Positions 15,737 through 26,052 of a DNA stretch of 49,032 nt are shown piece after piece. Made by a program: the position numbers and the translations under genes. Position 1 is the stretch's first letter. Every line of letters starts with the position of its first letter. The notes beneath the pieces were generated by a model, which was not told where the DNA came from, made no database searches, and saw only the letters and a program-made list of their open reading frames with translations. Source of the stretch: Myxococcales bacterium (GTDB lineage Bacteria; Myxococcota_A; Polyangia; Polyangiales; Houyiibacteriaceae); NCBI GenBank assembly GCA_012744445.1, contig JAAYBZ010000028.1, forward strand, positions 1 to 49,032. The letters run 5' to 3'.

Positions 15737-16876
15737 TCAGAACGGGATGACGAGGCCAGCCTGCGTGATCGTGCCGTTGCCGTACGCGCTCGTGCTGAAG
15801 ATGTACTCGAAGCCGACGTCGAAGGAGGCGCCGCGCAGGCGCTTGAAGCGTCCCTCGTCGAGGAAGTCGAGGAAGAGCTTGAGCTGCCCGCCGAGGAGGT
15901 GGCTCTGGAAGGGCGCCATCTTGGGATCGGCCGTCACGAAGGGATCGGTGGGCAAGTATTCCCCGTCCGCCCGGTAGAAGAAGGCCGCGCCCTGCTTGTA
16001 GTAGCGGTATCGCAGCCGGAGGTGCGAGAAGCTCCCGAGCTTGGTGTAGAGGCGCGCCTCGGGCGTGGCGGCCAGGATGTCCCAGTCGTCGCGGTAGAGC
16101 CGCACGTGGAGGTGGAGCGATGTCGCGAGCTCCGGGAACATCACGGCGAGGCGCGTGGCGACCGTGTGCCGCTTCCGCGTCTCGGGGTGGTGCTCCGGCA
16201 GCGGCGTGCCGGCGGTGAGCACGCGGCGATAGGCGTTCGCCGTGAAACCTTCGAGGACGTAGAATTCGTAGTCGGCGCCCACGTAGGCGCGCGGGGTGAG
16301 GAGCTGGGTGAGGGCGAGCGCGACGCCCGCGCCGCGGAGCTCCTCGCGGAAGCCCATCGTGGTGGGCGTGCGCTCGCGCCCGCGGAAGGTCTGCCGGACC
16401 TCGTCGGAGAGGAAGGAGAGCCGGAACGAGACGGCCGTGTTGCGGCGGTTGAGCTCGGCCGCGCCGAAGAGGCTCACCGAGAGCGAGTCGTAGTCGGGCT
16501 CGTGGCTCCGGCGGAAGGTCGCGGCGAGCTGGACCGGGTTCTCGTCGATGGTGAGGCGCCGGCCGAGCGTCGCGCGCACGTCGTGGCGGAGCTCGGTGAA
16601 CGCCACGTCCTCGAGGGCGCCGGCGGCGAGGCTCGCGCTCGTGATCGCGTCGACGAGGTAGACCGCCTCCACCGTGGCGCCCGAGGGGAAGTCGAGGCGC
16701 GCGCCGACCTCGGGGGCGACGACGCGCGTGCTCCGCTCGAGGTAGTAGTTGTTCCGTGCCATCACCGCGCCGGTGACACCGCCGCTCACCTCGTCGGCGA
16801 AGGCGAAGGAGGTCGCGAAGACGAGGGCGAAGGCGAGGAGGGCGAAGAGGGCGATACGCCTCAATTGCAACCGCAT
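15737..16876 (-). CDS. DUF3570-family outer-membrane beta-barrel-like protein
   Basis: A 379-residue exported protein. A signal peptide (RIALFALLAFALVFATSFAF) ends at about ADEV. The mature part consists of alternating hydrophobic/polar stretches with many Tyr and Arg residues and ends in ITQAGLVIPF, a terminal Phe typical of outer-membrane barrels. The segment VEAVYLVDAITSAS and the general layout match what I recall of DUF3570. The start codon overlaps the DUF4266 gene by 16 bases. DUF3570 and DUF4266 genes are, to my knowledge, regular neighbours, so both assignments support each other. The role is unknown; a barrel partner of the small Cys-tailed lipoprotein is plausible. Confidence 0.75.
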   Translation of the reverse strand: MRLQLRRIALFALLAFALVFATSFAFADEVSGGVTGAVMARNNYYLERSTRVVAPEVGARLDFPSGATVEAVYLVDAITSASLAAGALEDVAFTELRHDVRATLGRRLTIDENPVQLAATFRRSHEPDYDSLSVSLFGAAELNRRNTAVSFRLSFLSDEVRQTFRGRERTPTTMGFREELRGAGVALALTQLLTPRAYVGADYEFYVLEGFTANAYRRVLTAGTPLPEHHPETRKRHTVATRLAVMFPELATSLHLHVRLYRDDWDILAATPEARLYTKLGSFSHLRLRYRYYKQGAAFFYRADGEYLPTDPFVTADPKMAPFQSHLLGGQLKLFLDFLDEGRFKRLRGASFDVGFEYIFSTSAYGNGTITQAGLVIPF

Positions 16877-17070
16877 CCTCCGCCGCTCGAGCCGTAGCCG
16901 CCGGTCGCGCCTTCACGCGAGTCGTGGACGTGCGCACGGAAACTGGCCTCGGCGTTCTCGTGCGAGACGTCCATCGTGGGGTCGGCGAGGTGGCCGCGCT
17001 GGTAGGGCGCGACGCGCACACACCCTGCGAACGAAACGACCCACGCCGTGATCAGAGCGGCTCTCCACAT
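16861..17070 (-). CDS. DUF4266-like small lipoprotein with a Cys-rich C-terminal tail
   Basis: A 69-residue protein. The signal peptide WRAALITAWVVSFAGC ends in a lipobox, and lipidation is expected at Cys ~17. The mature protein starts VRVAPYQRGHLADPTMDV and ends in the Gly-rich tail GGYGSSGGGCGCN with two cysteines. This short lipoprotein plus terminal GCGCN is what I associate with DUF4266. The start is ATG 17070, eight bases after the CFI-box gene stops, and its 3' end overlaps the DUF3570 start by 16 bases. The tail cysteines could bind a metal or cofactor, but no function is established. Confidence 0.78.
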   Translation of the reverse strand: MWRAALITAWVVSFAGCVRVAPYQRGHLADPTMDVSHENAEASFRAHVHDSREGATGGYGSSGGGCGCN

Positions 17071-17078
17071 CGTGAGCT

Positions 17079-18866
17079 TCAATCCTCGTAGATGGCCTCG
17101 AGCAGCGCGACGATGGGCGAGAGGAGCGCCCGCGCGGCGTTGCGGCGATCTTCGTCCTCGGCGATCCACGCGGCGAGCGCCGGCCCGTGCTCGTAGTAGA
17201 CGTCGACGAAGGCGCGTCCGAGCGCGTTCGTGAGCAAGATCTCGTCGCGGAAGCGGCGGAGCACGTCGATCTCCTCCGCGAGGGGGGAGCCGTAGGCGGC
17301 CGTCGCCACGAAGCACGGCGAGACCGTGGTGTAGTGGATGGCGGTGGTCGTGACCTGCGTGGTCGCGATGGGGCCCTTGCGGCCGCAGTAGTCTTGGGCG
17401 CGGATCCCCACGTGGTAGGTGGTGAGGAACTGCAGCTGGCCGATGTCGAAGACGAGGGGCACGTCGGGCTCGGGGCAGGCGCGCGCCCTCGTCTCCTCGT
17501 CGATCTCGCAGAGCGCGAGGGAGACGGTGTCGAGCTCGGCGCGGTTCGCGGCCGTCGCGCGCTCGAAGTCCTCCTCGTCGAGGATCGGCTCGCGCGAGAC
17601 GACGACCTCCCAGTCGAAGACCGGCACCGAGCCCTCGCGCGGGGTGAAGCCCACCGTGGCGAAGCGGTGGCTGTGGCGCTCGTCCTCGTAGGGCGCGCCG
17701 AAGATCTCGTCGGCGAAGGGGAGCGCGCCCTGGCATTGCTCGGGTTCGAAGAACTCGAGCTCGACGTGGAGGCGGTCGCCCCGGGGCGAGGCGCGGAGCC
17801 GGTCGGCGCCGCTGCCCGGGTGGTCCTCGGGGTCGTCGTTGATCGTCGGGTTCATGGGGACGATCTCGCCGACGAGGCCGTGGAGCACGCTGTGGCCGAC
17901 GGGCCGGCGCACGGAGTTCTGGGCGTGCCTCCCGTCGAGCGTGATGGGCACGGCGTAGACCACGGAAGGCTGGCCGCGATAGGGATAGCCGTAGACGCGC
18001 GCCCAGAAGTCCCAGTGGATGCTCGGCACCGAGCGGCTCGTCCCTGGGGTGGGGAGCGTCTTCGGCGAATAGAAGACGTTGTGGTCGCCCTCGGTGTGGA
18101 CCTCGACGTAGAGGACGTAGTCGCCCTGGGGCAGCTCCTCGGGGATGAACCACTGGAAGGCGAAGGGCGTGTCGCCCGCGGGCGTCGCCATGCTCACCGC
18201 GTCGATCGAGGGCATCGCGGCGCGCGCGTCCTCGGCGTAGAGCAAGACGTCGGGGTGGTCGTAGATCTCGGCCGCGAGGAGGTCGCGGCGAGGCGGGTAG
18301 AGGGAGTAGAGCGAGAGCGGGCGGAGCGTCTCGACGCCGGGCGCGATCTCGAAGGGCTCCGCGTAGCCGCGGTCGACGTCGTCTTGCGTGATGTAGCGAC
18401 CCTTGTCGCTCGAGAAGATGCTCGCGCAGCTCACGGCGTCGAGCGCCTCCTGCTTGGAGAGGCCCGTGTCGAAGGAGAGGCAGAAGTAGTCGTCGTAGCT
18501 GTAGTCCGAGGTGTCGCGCGAGGCGTTCCCCTCGCTCCAGCGGTTCTGGAAGATCACGCGCGGGAAGAGCGGCTCGGCCGTCGCGCGGCGGTGGGCCCAG
18601 ACCGGCAGCACGCTCTCGCGCCGGCCGTAGGGCCATCGGAAGCCGCTGTTCATCTGGAGCGCGCCCGGGCGGTTGCCGATGCCCCGGAGCGCGGTCGCGT
18701 GCGTGAGCTTCAGCGTCTCGACGAACTCGCCGTCGGCCGTCTCGAGCCAGATGGCGATCTGCGCCCGCGAGGTCGGGGTGAAGCTCACGCGCATCACCGC
18801 GTCGGCGTCGACGCGCACGGCGGCGCAGAGAACGCCGATTGCGATCGCCACCCCGTACCACCTCAT
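17079..18866 (-). CDS. Exported protein with a C-terminal CFI-box domain
   Basis: A 595-residue protein with a Sec signal peptide (MRWYGVAIAIGVLCAA, cleavage likely near VDADA). The long middle is unrecognised. It is rich in aromatic and acidic residues and contains beta-sandwich-like strings (FQWFIPEELPQGDYVLYVEV). Its last 78 residues open with CFVATAAYGSPLAEEIDVLR and continue RFRDEILLTNALG, DVYYEHGPALAAWI and LLSPIVALLEAI. That is the CFI-box C-terminal domain (CFIATAAYGS type) found on many exported proteins of myxobacteria and relatives. It heads an operon with the DUF4266 and DUF3570 genes. The domain resembles a sorting or processing tag, but its function is not known to me. Confidence 0.75.
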   Translation of the reverse strand: MRWYGVAIAIGVLCAAVRVDADAVMRVSFTPTSRAQIAIWLETADGEFVETLKLTHATALRGIGNRPGALQMNSGFRWPYGRRESVLPVWAHRRATAEPLFPRVIFQNRWSEGNASRDTSDYSYDDYFCLSFDTGLSKQEALDAVSCASIFSSDKGRYITQDDVDRGYAEPFEIAPGVETLRPLSLYSLYPPRRDLLAAEIYDHPDVLLYAEDARAAMPSIDAVSMATPAGDTPFAFQWFIPEELPQGDYVLYVEVHTEGDHNVFYSPKTLPTPGTSRSVPSIHWDFWARVYGYPYRGQPSVVYAVPITLDGRHAQNSVRRPVGHSVLHGLVGEIVPMNPTINDDPEDHPGSGADRLRASPRGDRLHVELEFFEPEQCQGALPFADEIFGAPYEDERHSHRFATVGFTPREGSVPVFDWEVVVSREPILDEEDFERATAANRAELDTVSLALCEIDEETRARACPEPDVPLVFDIGQLQFLTTYHVGIRAQDYCGRKGPIATTQVTTTAIHYTTVSPCFVATAAYGSPLAEEIDVLRRFRDEILLTNALGRAFVDVYYEHGPALAAWIAEDEDRRNAARALLSPIVALLEAIYED

Positions 18867-18897
18867 GGGCGCGAGCGTACCACGAGGACGAAAGGTT

Positions 18898-20919
<2,022 letters not shown>

Positions 20920-21003
20920 CGACTTCCTTTATTGATCACGACCGTGACATGGCGTCGAGCCCAGGTCGCGTCGAGCCCCGGTTTCGCCGCCGCGGACGGA
21001 ACG

Positions 21004-21030
21004 AAAAAGGGCGGTGGAGATCCACCGCCC
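21004..21030 (-). terminator. Rho-independent terminator after serC
   Basis: On the minus strand, a 9-bp GC-rich stem (GGGCGGTGG paired with CCACCGCCC around a four-base loop) is followed by TTTTT. It lies 22 bases past the serC stop. Confidence 0.85.
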
Positions 21031-21051
21031 CCGCGCCTCGGGCCGCGAGGC

Positions 21052-22137
21052 TCAGCCGTGCTTGCGCTGGAACTCGCGGGCGAAGTCGACGAAGGTCTTC
21101 ACCCACTCGATGGGCGCCGCGTTGTACATGCTCACGCGGATGCCGCCGACCGAGCGGTGGCCCTTGATGCCGAAGATGCGCTCCTTCTCGGCCTCGGCGA
21201 CCATGAGCTTCTCGAGCTCCTCGGTGGGGAGGCGGAAGACGGGGTTCATCACCGAGCGGCTCTCCTTCTCCACGTGCGTGCGGAAGAAGTCGGGGCTTCC
21301 GTCGATGAGGTCGTAGAGGAGCTGGGCCTTCTCGCGGTTGCGGCGCTCCATCGCCTCGGGGCCGCCCTCGGCCTTCACCCAGCGGAGGACGTTGCGCACC
21401 ATGTACACCGGGAAGACCGGGATGGTGTTGTGGAGCGAGTCGCCCTCGGCGACGGTCGTGTAGCGGAAGATCTTGGGGAGGGTGTCGGGGACGCGCTCGA
21501 GGAGGTCCTCGCGGATGATCACGATCGTGACGCCGGCCGGGCCGATGTTCTTCTGCGCGCCCGCGTAGATGAGGCCGAACTTCGAGACGTCGATGGGCCG
21601 CCACATGAAGTCGCTCGACATGTCGCAGACGAGCGGCACGTCACCCGTGTCGGGGTACTCGTGGTACTGCGTGCCCATGATCGTGTTGTTCGAGCAGAGG
21701 TGCAGGTAGGCCGCGTTGGGATCGAGGTCGATCTCGCTGGGCTTCGGCACGCGCGTGTACTTGTCGCCGACCTTGCCCGTGCCCGCGAGGCGCGCCTTAC
21801 CGACGATCTGCGCCTCTTGATACGCCTTCTTCGCCCAGGTGCCGGTGTCGACGTAGTCGGCCGACTTGCCGGCGAGCAGGTTCATCGGCACGAGCGCGAA
21901 CTGCGCCGACGCGCCGCCCTGCATGAAGAGGAGACGGTAGTTCGACGGGATCTGGAGGAGCTCCTGGAAGAGCGCCTTCGTCTCCTCGTGGACGCGCGCG
22001 TACGCCTTCCCGCGGTGGCTGTGCTCGAGGATGCTCATGCCCGTGCCCTCGAAGTCGAGGAATTCCTCGCGGGCGGTCTCGAGGGCAGGGAGGGGGAGGG
22101 TCGCGGGTCCGGCGCTGAAGTTGATCGAGCGAGTCAT
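21052..22137 (-). CDS. serC: Phosphoserine aminotransferase
   Basis: A 361-residue PLP enzyme, the family length. It starts INFSAGPATLPLPALETAREE, the SerC N-terminal signature. The cofactor-binding Lys is in YAGAQKNIGPAGV (~196). SDFMWRPIDV, IFRYTTVAEGDSLHN and GHRSVGGIRVSMYNA are further family blocks. SerC converts 3-phosphohydroxypyruvate to phosphoserine and also acts in pyridoxine synthesis. ATG at 22137 is the only sensible start; longer frames run through tRNA sequence. It stands alone, with a tRNA fragment upstream and a strong terminator downstream. Confidence 0.97.
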   Translation of the reverse strand: MTRSINFSAGPATLPLPALETAREEFLDFEGTGMSILEHSHRGKAYARVHEETKALFQELLQIPSNYRLLFMQGGASAQFALVPMNLLAGKSADYVDTGTWAKKAYQEAQIVGKARLAGTGKVGDKYTRVPKPSEIDLDPNAAYLHLCSNNTIMGTQYHEYPDTGDVPLVCDMSSDFMWRPIDVSKFGLIYAGAQKNIGPAGVTIVIIREDLLERVPDTLPKIFRYTTVAEGDSLHNTIPVFPVYMVRNVLRWVKAEGGPEAMERRNREKAQLLYDLIDGSPDFFRTHVEKESRSVMNPVFRLPTEELEKLMVAEAEKERIFGIKGHRSVGGIRVSMYNAAPIEWVKTFVDFAREFQRKHG

Positions 22138-22230
22138 GGCGGCGCGGAGCCTAGCAGGGGCCCCGAGGACCTTCACGCGAACTTCGGCGAGAAGATGCGG
22201 AAAACGCAGGGATGCGCAGCCCCCTCCGTT

Positions 22231-22421
<191 letters not shown>

Positions 22422-22555
22422 GTAGAACGGGCCTTCCTTGCGGAAAGGGCGGCTGAATATAGCCGGGGAGGGGGCGCGCGCAAGAGCGTTCCTCACCCTG
22501 GGGCGGCTCCGGGGTCGAAAATCGACCAAAGGAGCCCTCCGAGGACCGCGTGGGG

Positions 22556-23233
22556 CTACGTATCAAGGATGATATCTAGCAGGCGGGAGGCCGCGGACGC
22601 GCGGTGCGCGGCGTCCTCCGACCAGGGGAACGCGGCGAGGCGGACCGCCGGGTGACGTCGCTCGAGGACGCGCGCGTTGCTCTCCGCCGCGAGATCGGCG
22701 GCCGGGCGCGCGACGAGCACGAGCGCCGCGATTTGAAGCCCGCGCGCCTTGGCGGCCTCGATCGCGGCCTCCGCGTGGTGGAGCGCGCCGAGCTCGTTCG
22801 GGAGCAAGAGGACGAGCGGCGTGGCGAGGGCCACGGCGAGATCCGCGAAGGTGTGCGTCTCGTCGTAGGGCACGAGCAGGCCGCCCGCCCCTTCGACGAG
22901 GACGAGGTCGGCGTCGTCGCTCGCCGCGTCGATGGCGCGGGCGAGCGCGGGGATCGGGGGCGGCGGCGGCTCGCCCTCGAGCGTCGCGGCGAAGGGGGCG
23001 AGGGGGCGCTCGCCGCGGTGGAACCCGGGGAGTTCGGCGTCTTCGGGCCGGCCGGCGGCCGCGGCGAGGGCGAGGGCGTCTTCTGCCCGTCCCCCGAGGC
23101 AGCCGGTTTCGACGGGTTTGACGGCGCGGACGCGGAGGCCCCTCGAGCGCGCAGCCTGGGTAAGCGCCACGGTGAAGACGGTCTTCCCGATGCCGGTGCC
23201 GGTGCCCGTGACGAAGAGGCGCGTCGGGCTCAT
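22556..23233 (-). CDS. bioD: Dethiobiotin synthetase
   Basis: A 225-residue ATP-dependent carboxylase. The P-loop is GTGTGIGKT (~10-18) in the family context [25 protein letters not shown] supplies the substrate-binding region. [13 protein letters not shown] is the second signature. BioD closes the ureido ring of 7,8-diaminononanoate to make dethiobiotin, the penultimate biotin step. It overlaps the bioF stop by four bases (ATGA). bioA and bioB are not in the window. Confidence 0.95.
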   Translation of the reverse strand: MSPTRLFVTGTGTGIGKTVFTVALTQAARSRGLRVRAVKPVETGCLGGRAEDALALAAAAGRPEDAELPGFHRGERPLAPFAATLEGEPPPPPIPALARAIDAASDDADLVLVEGAGGLLVPYDETHTFADLAVALATPLVLLLPNELGALHHAEAAIEAAKARGLQIAALVLVARPAADLAAESNARVLERRHPAVRLAAFPWSEDAAHRASAASRLLDIILDT

Positions 23234-24393
23234 CGGTCGAGCTCCGAGCGAAGCTCGCGGAAGGCCGTGAGGAGCGCCTCGACGTCCTCTGGCTCGTGCG
23301 CGGCGGTGGGGACGATGCGGAGGCGCGCCGTGCCCTCGGGCACCGTCGGCGGCCGGATCGCCTGGACGAGGAAGCCCCGCTCGCGAAGGGCCGCGTCGAC
23401 GGCGAGGGTCCGGCGATTCTCGCCGACGATCACGGGCACGATCGCGGAGCGGCCCTCGGGGACGCGATAGCCGAGCCGCACGAGGCCCGTGCGGAGCCGC
23501 TCGGCGTGCCGCGCGAGGCGCGCCCGGCGGTCGTCGGCCGCCTTCACCGCCTCGAGCGAGCGGGCGAGGCCGAGCGCCACGACCGGCGAAGGTGCCGTGG
23601 AGTAGACGTACGAGCGGGCGCGGTGGCGGAGGAGCTCGACGACCTCGGGGTCGCCGGCGACCAGGGCCCCCGAGAGACCGAAGGACTTTCCGAAGGTGGC
23701 GATGAGGATCTCGGGCTCGACGCCGAGCTGCGCGCAGAGGCCCCGGCCCTCGGGTCCGTAGACGCCGAAGGAGTGCGCCTCGTCCACCACCAAGGCGGCC
23801 TCGTGGCGTTCGGCGAGGCGGGCGAGGTCGCGGAGCGGGGCGTCGTCGCCGTCCATCGAGTAGATCGCCTCGACCACGAGGAAGGCCCGGGCCTCGGCGC
23901 GCTCGCCGAGCGCGCGGGCGATGGCGTCGAGGTCGAGGTGCGGGACGATCTCGACGCGGGCGCGGCTCAGGCGGCAGCCGTCGATGAGGCTCGCGTGGTT
24001 GAGCTCGTCGGAGACGATGAGATCGCCGCGCTCGGGAAGGCCCTGGAGGAGACCGACGTTGGCGGCGTAGCCGCTCGAGAAGAGGACGCCGGCGGGCTTC
24101 CCGAGGTGGGCGGCGAGGGCCTGCTCGAGCTCGACGTGGGCGCGTTGGGTGCCGCAGACGAGGCGCGAGGCGCCGGCGCCGATGCCGTGGGCCTCGAGGT
24201 CGCGACGGATGGCGTCGAGGAGGGCGGCGTCGCTCGCGAAGCCCAGGTAGTCGTTGCTCGAGAAGCAGAGCAGGCGGCGCCCGTCGACCTCGACGTACCG
24301 GCCTACCGGGGAGTCGAGGACCGGGGGACGGCGGCGGAGACCGGCCGCTTCGAGGGCGGCGAGTCGGGCTTTGGCGTCGTCGCGGAGGGACAC
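23230..24393 (-). CDS. bioF: 8-amino-7-oxononanoate synthase
   Basis: A 387-residue alpha-oxoamine synthase. [10 protein letters not shown] near the N-terminus, [25 protein letters not shown] and [17 protein letters not shown] are family blocks. The PLP-binding Lys is in [10 protein letters not shown] (~236). It condenses pimeloyl-CoA/ACP with alanine as the first committed biotin step. It is translationally coupled to bioD. A perfect parS site lies about 35 bases upstream of its ATG, so its promoter must overlap or flank a ParB-binding site. Confidence 0.94.
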   Translation of the reverse strand: MSLRDDAKARLAALEAAGLRRRPPVLDSPVGRYVEVDGRRLLCFSSNDYLGFASDAALLDAIRRDLEAHGIGAGASRLVCGTQRAHVELEQALAAHLGKPAGVLFSSGYAANVGLLQGLPERGDLIVSDELNHASLIDGCRLSRARVEIVPHLDLDAIARALGERAEARAFLVVEAIYSMDGDDAPLRDLARLAERHEAALVVDEAHSFGVYGPEGRGLCAQLGVEPEILIATFGKSFGLSGALVAGDPEVVELLRHRARSYVYSTAPSPVVALGLARSLEAVKAADDRRARLARHAERLRTGLVRLGYRVPEGRSAIVPVIVGENRRTLAVDAALRERGFLVQAIRPPTVPEGTARLRIVPTAAHEPEDVEALLTAFRELRSELDR

Positions 24394-24427
24394 GGCTACG
24401 GTTTAGCACGGGCGGTCTGGGAGGGGT

Positions 24428-24441
24428 GTTTCACGTGAAAC
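24428..24441. promoter_or_regulatory. parS site 1 (ParB binding)
   Basis: Perfect 14-bp palindrome GTTTCACGTGAAAC, the core of the chromosomal parS consensus. It lies just upstream of bioF. Confidence 0.9.
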
Positions 24442-24649
24442 GGCCGGAGCGGGGCGCACGGTCGTGCGTCGGGTCGACCCCTCGCGGGAGTGGGCCCATG
24501 GCCTCGGGCGCGCCCCATCCTGTGCGCCTGGCTCGGGGCGAGGGACGCGGCGGCGCGGCCGGGCGGTGACCCCGGCGCGGTGTGCCGCCATCCGATGAAG
24601 GCTCCGCCAGGGAGAGGCCGAAAGGAGCGCAACCAAGACGGGCGAGGGC

Positions 24650-24663
24650 GTTTCACGTGAAAC
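24650..24663. promoter_or_regulatory. parS site 2 (ParB binding)
   Basis: Second perfect GTTTCACGTGAAAC, 222 bases from site 1. Confidence 0.9.
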
Positions 24664-25330
24664 AACGTCCAGTCCGGGGGCCCTCGGTTTGCCGAGAGTA
24701 GGGGGGCTCGGCCCGCGCTCTCCCGTCTCGACCGGAGCGCTGCTCCTCCCCAGCCTGTGGCGCGGCCCGCTCGTCGCCTGCGTGCCAGTCCCTCGCCTTT
24801 TGCGCCGCTCGCAGGCTCCCTCATCGACACGGCGGCTCGCACGCAGGCCGAACGAGCGCGTGGCCGGCACGCGAGGTCATCGGCCGGAGGGCTCCAAATG
24901 AGGCCCCGAGCGGACCGCGCGGCTCGGATCCATCCCCATCAGGAGTCGCGTACGCCACGTTCTCGCGGAAGGACACCAGCGCTTGGCCGCCCGCCGCCCA
25001 CGCGGCGCCTCCGAGAGGGAAACTGCCGAGATCGCGCGCCCCGTTGGGCGAGCCGCGAACCCCGTCGGGTGAGCCGCGACGCTAACGCACTGACCCGCGC
25101 GGCGGTCGACCCGCGGTCGCCGAGCGGCCGCCCGCCCTGCGTCGGGCGACCGGACGAGCGGCGCCGCCTCACCCGGCCCGCGGGGCGGCCCTCTGATGCC
25201 CCACCGCCGGTCGACATGCGGGTGGTCCACCCGCTAAGCGTCGCCCCCGGTCGCTCGCCCTCCACCGTACTCAACTCGCCCGTCGTCGTCGAAAGGTTCC
25301 AGGCCTCGCCCCGCCTACACCGTACGAGGG

Positions 25331-25344
25331 CAGCCACGTGAAAC
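25331..25344. promoter_or_regulatory. parS half-site
   Basis: The right part CACGTGAAAC is intact, but the first four bases differ from parS. It is a decayed or weak ParB site. Confidence 0.4.
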
Positions 25345-25391
25345 GGGCGACCGTCCTTCGTCCCGCGCCCTCTGGCAGGGCTCGACCTCGC

Positions 25392-25405
25392 GTTTCCCGT
25401 GAAGC
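25392..25405. promoter_or_regulatory. Degenerate parS-like site
   Basis: GTTTCCCGTGAAGC differs from the parS core at two of 14 positions. It may be a weak ParB site or a decayed copy. Confidence 0.45.
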
Positions 25406-25447
25406 GTCACCCAGCTCCACTCCTCTGCCGACCGCCGATCCGCTCCC

Positions 25448-25461
25448 GTTTCACGTGAAAC
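25448..25461. promoter_or_regulatory. parS site 3 (ParB binding)
   Basis: Third perfect GTTTCACGTGAAAC, 39 bases before the first DnaA box. Confidence 0.9.
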
Positions 25462-25500
25462 GCGCGGTCCACGCCCCATGATCCGGTGGTGTGAATTCGC

Positions 25501-25509
25501 TGTGGATAA
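25501..25509 (-). promoter_or_regulatory. DnaA box 1
   Basis: TGTGGATAA on the plus strand, that is TTATCCACA on the minus strand: the perfect consensus R-box. The following base extends the match to TGTGGATAAC, shared with box 2. Confidence 0.75.
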
Positions 25510-25633
25510 CTCAGGCCGAACGAGGGTTACCGGACTGGGGTCAATCGTTCCCCGCCGGCTCCGACGCGGAAATCACCGAAAAATCAATTCGAAATGCCCA
25601 TGATCTCCGCTCGCCCCGCGCCTCCACACGCGT

Positions 25634-25642
25634 TGTGGATAA
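25634..25642 (-). promoter_or_regulatory. DnaA box 2
   Basis: A second perfect TGTGGATAA in the same orientation, 133 bases from box 1, with similar flanks (TGTGGATAACT in both). Confidence 0.75.
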
Positions 25643-26052
25643 CTTGGGGAAAGCTCGGACGAGGTGCGCCGGCTCGCGGCTCGGCTCCGATCGCCGGGAC
25701 CCAGCGTGACCGTCCCGGCCACTGGCGTCCGGAGCCTCCGCGCCTGCCCGCCTCCACGGGTCCGGCGCCCCGCTCCCGCGAGATCCGCCGCCCTCCTCCC
25801 CGGATTCTCCTCCTCGCCCTCGAGAAACGTCCCCCGCCTCGTGCTCGGCGCTCCCGGCGGAGCACGCCCACGGTCGACGGCGGCGCGTCGCGAGTCCCCC
25901 CATCCGCCTCGGTTCCGGCTTCGAGCATGCCCGGCCCACGCCTCACGTGGACCTGAACGTCCACGCGGCGCCGTGATGACCGGCGGGTGTTGCGTCCGCT
26001 CGAACACGCGCGTGCCAACGAGCGACACGCGCTCGCGCGGCGCCCGTGGCGC

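Larger units (their letters stand above)
24394..26052. other. Gene-poor 1.66 kb region: centromere and candidate chromosomal origin (oriC)
   Basis: No open frame here looks like a gene. The frames are Arg/Pro/Gly-rich, overlap in several directions, and lack recognisable families or ribosome sites. Instead the stretch holds three perfect parS palindromes, degenerate parS copies, two perfect DnaA boxes 133 bases apart, and between them a locally A/T-rich patch (about 25571-25606, roughly 60% A+T by eye). Genes to the left (15.4-24.4 kb) all read leftward and most to the right (27.2-37.5 kb) read rightward, as expected around a bidirectional origin. dnaA, dnaN and parAB are not in the window, so the oriC call remains an inference; the parS sites themselves are clear. 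Confidence 0.6.

Noticed and set aside
15402..17021. 539-codon minus-strand frame as one long protein
   Set aside because: Most of it is a shifted frame through DUF3570; only the last 96 codons (from 15692) form a plausible separate gene.
24396..26028. Several 70-230-codon frames on both strands between bioF and the DnaJ-type gene
   Set aside because: Overlapping, Arg/Pro/Ser-rich, no ribosome sites or families, and interrupted by parS and DnaA sites; treated as non-coding.
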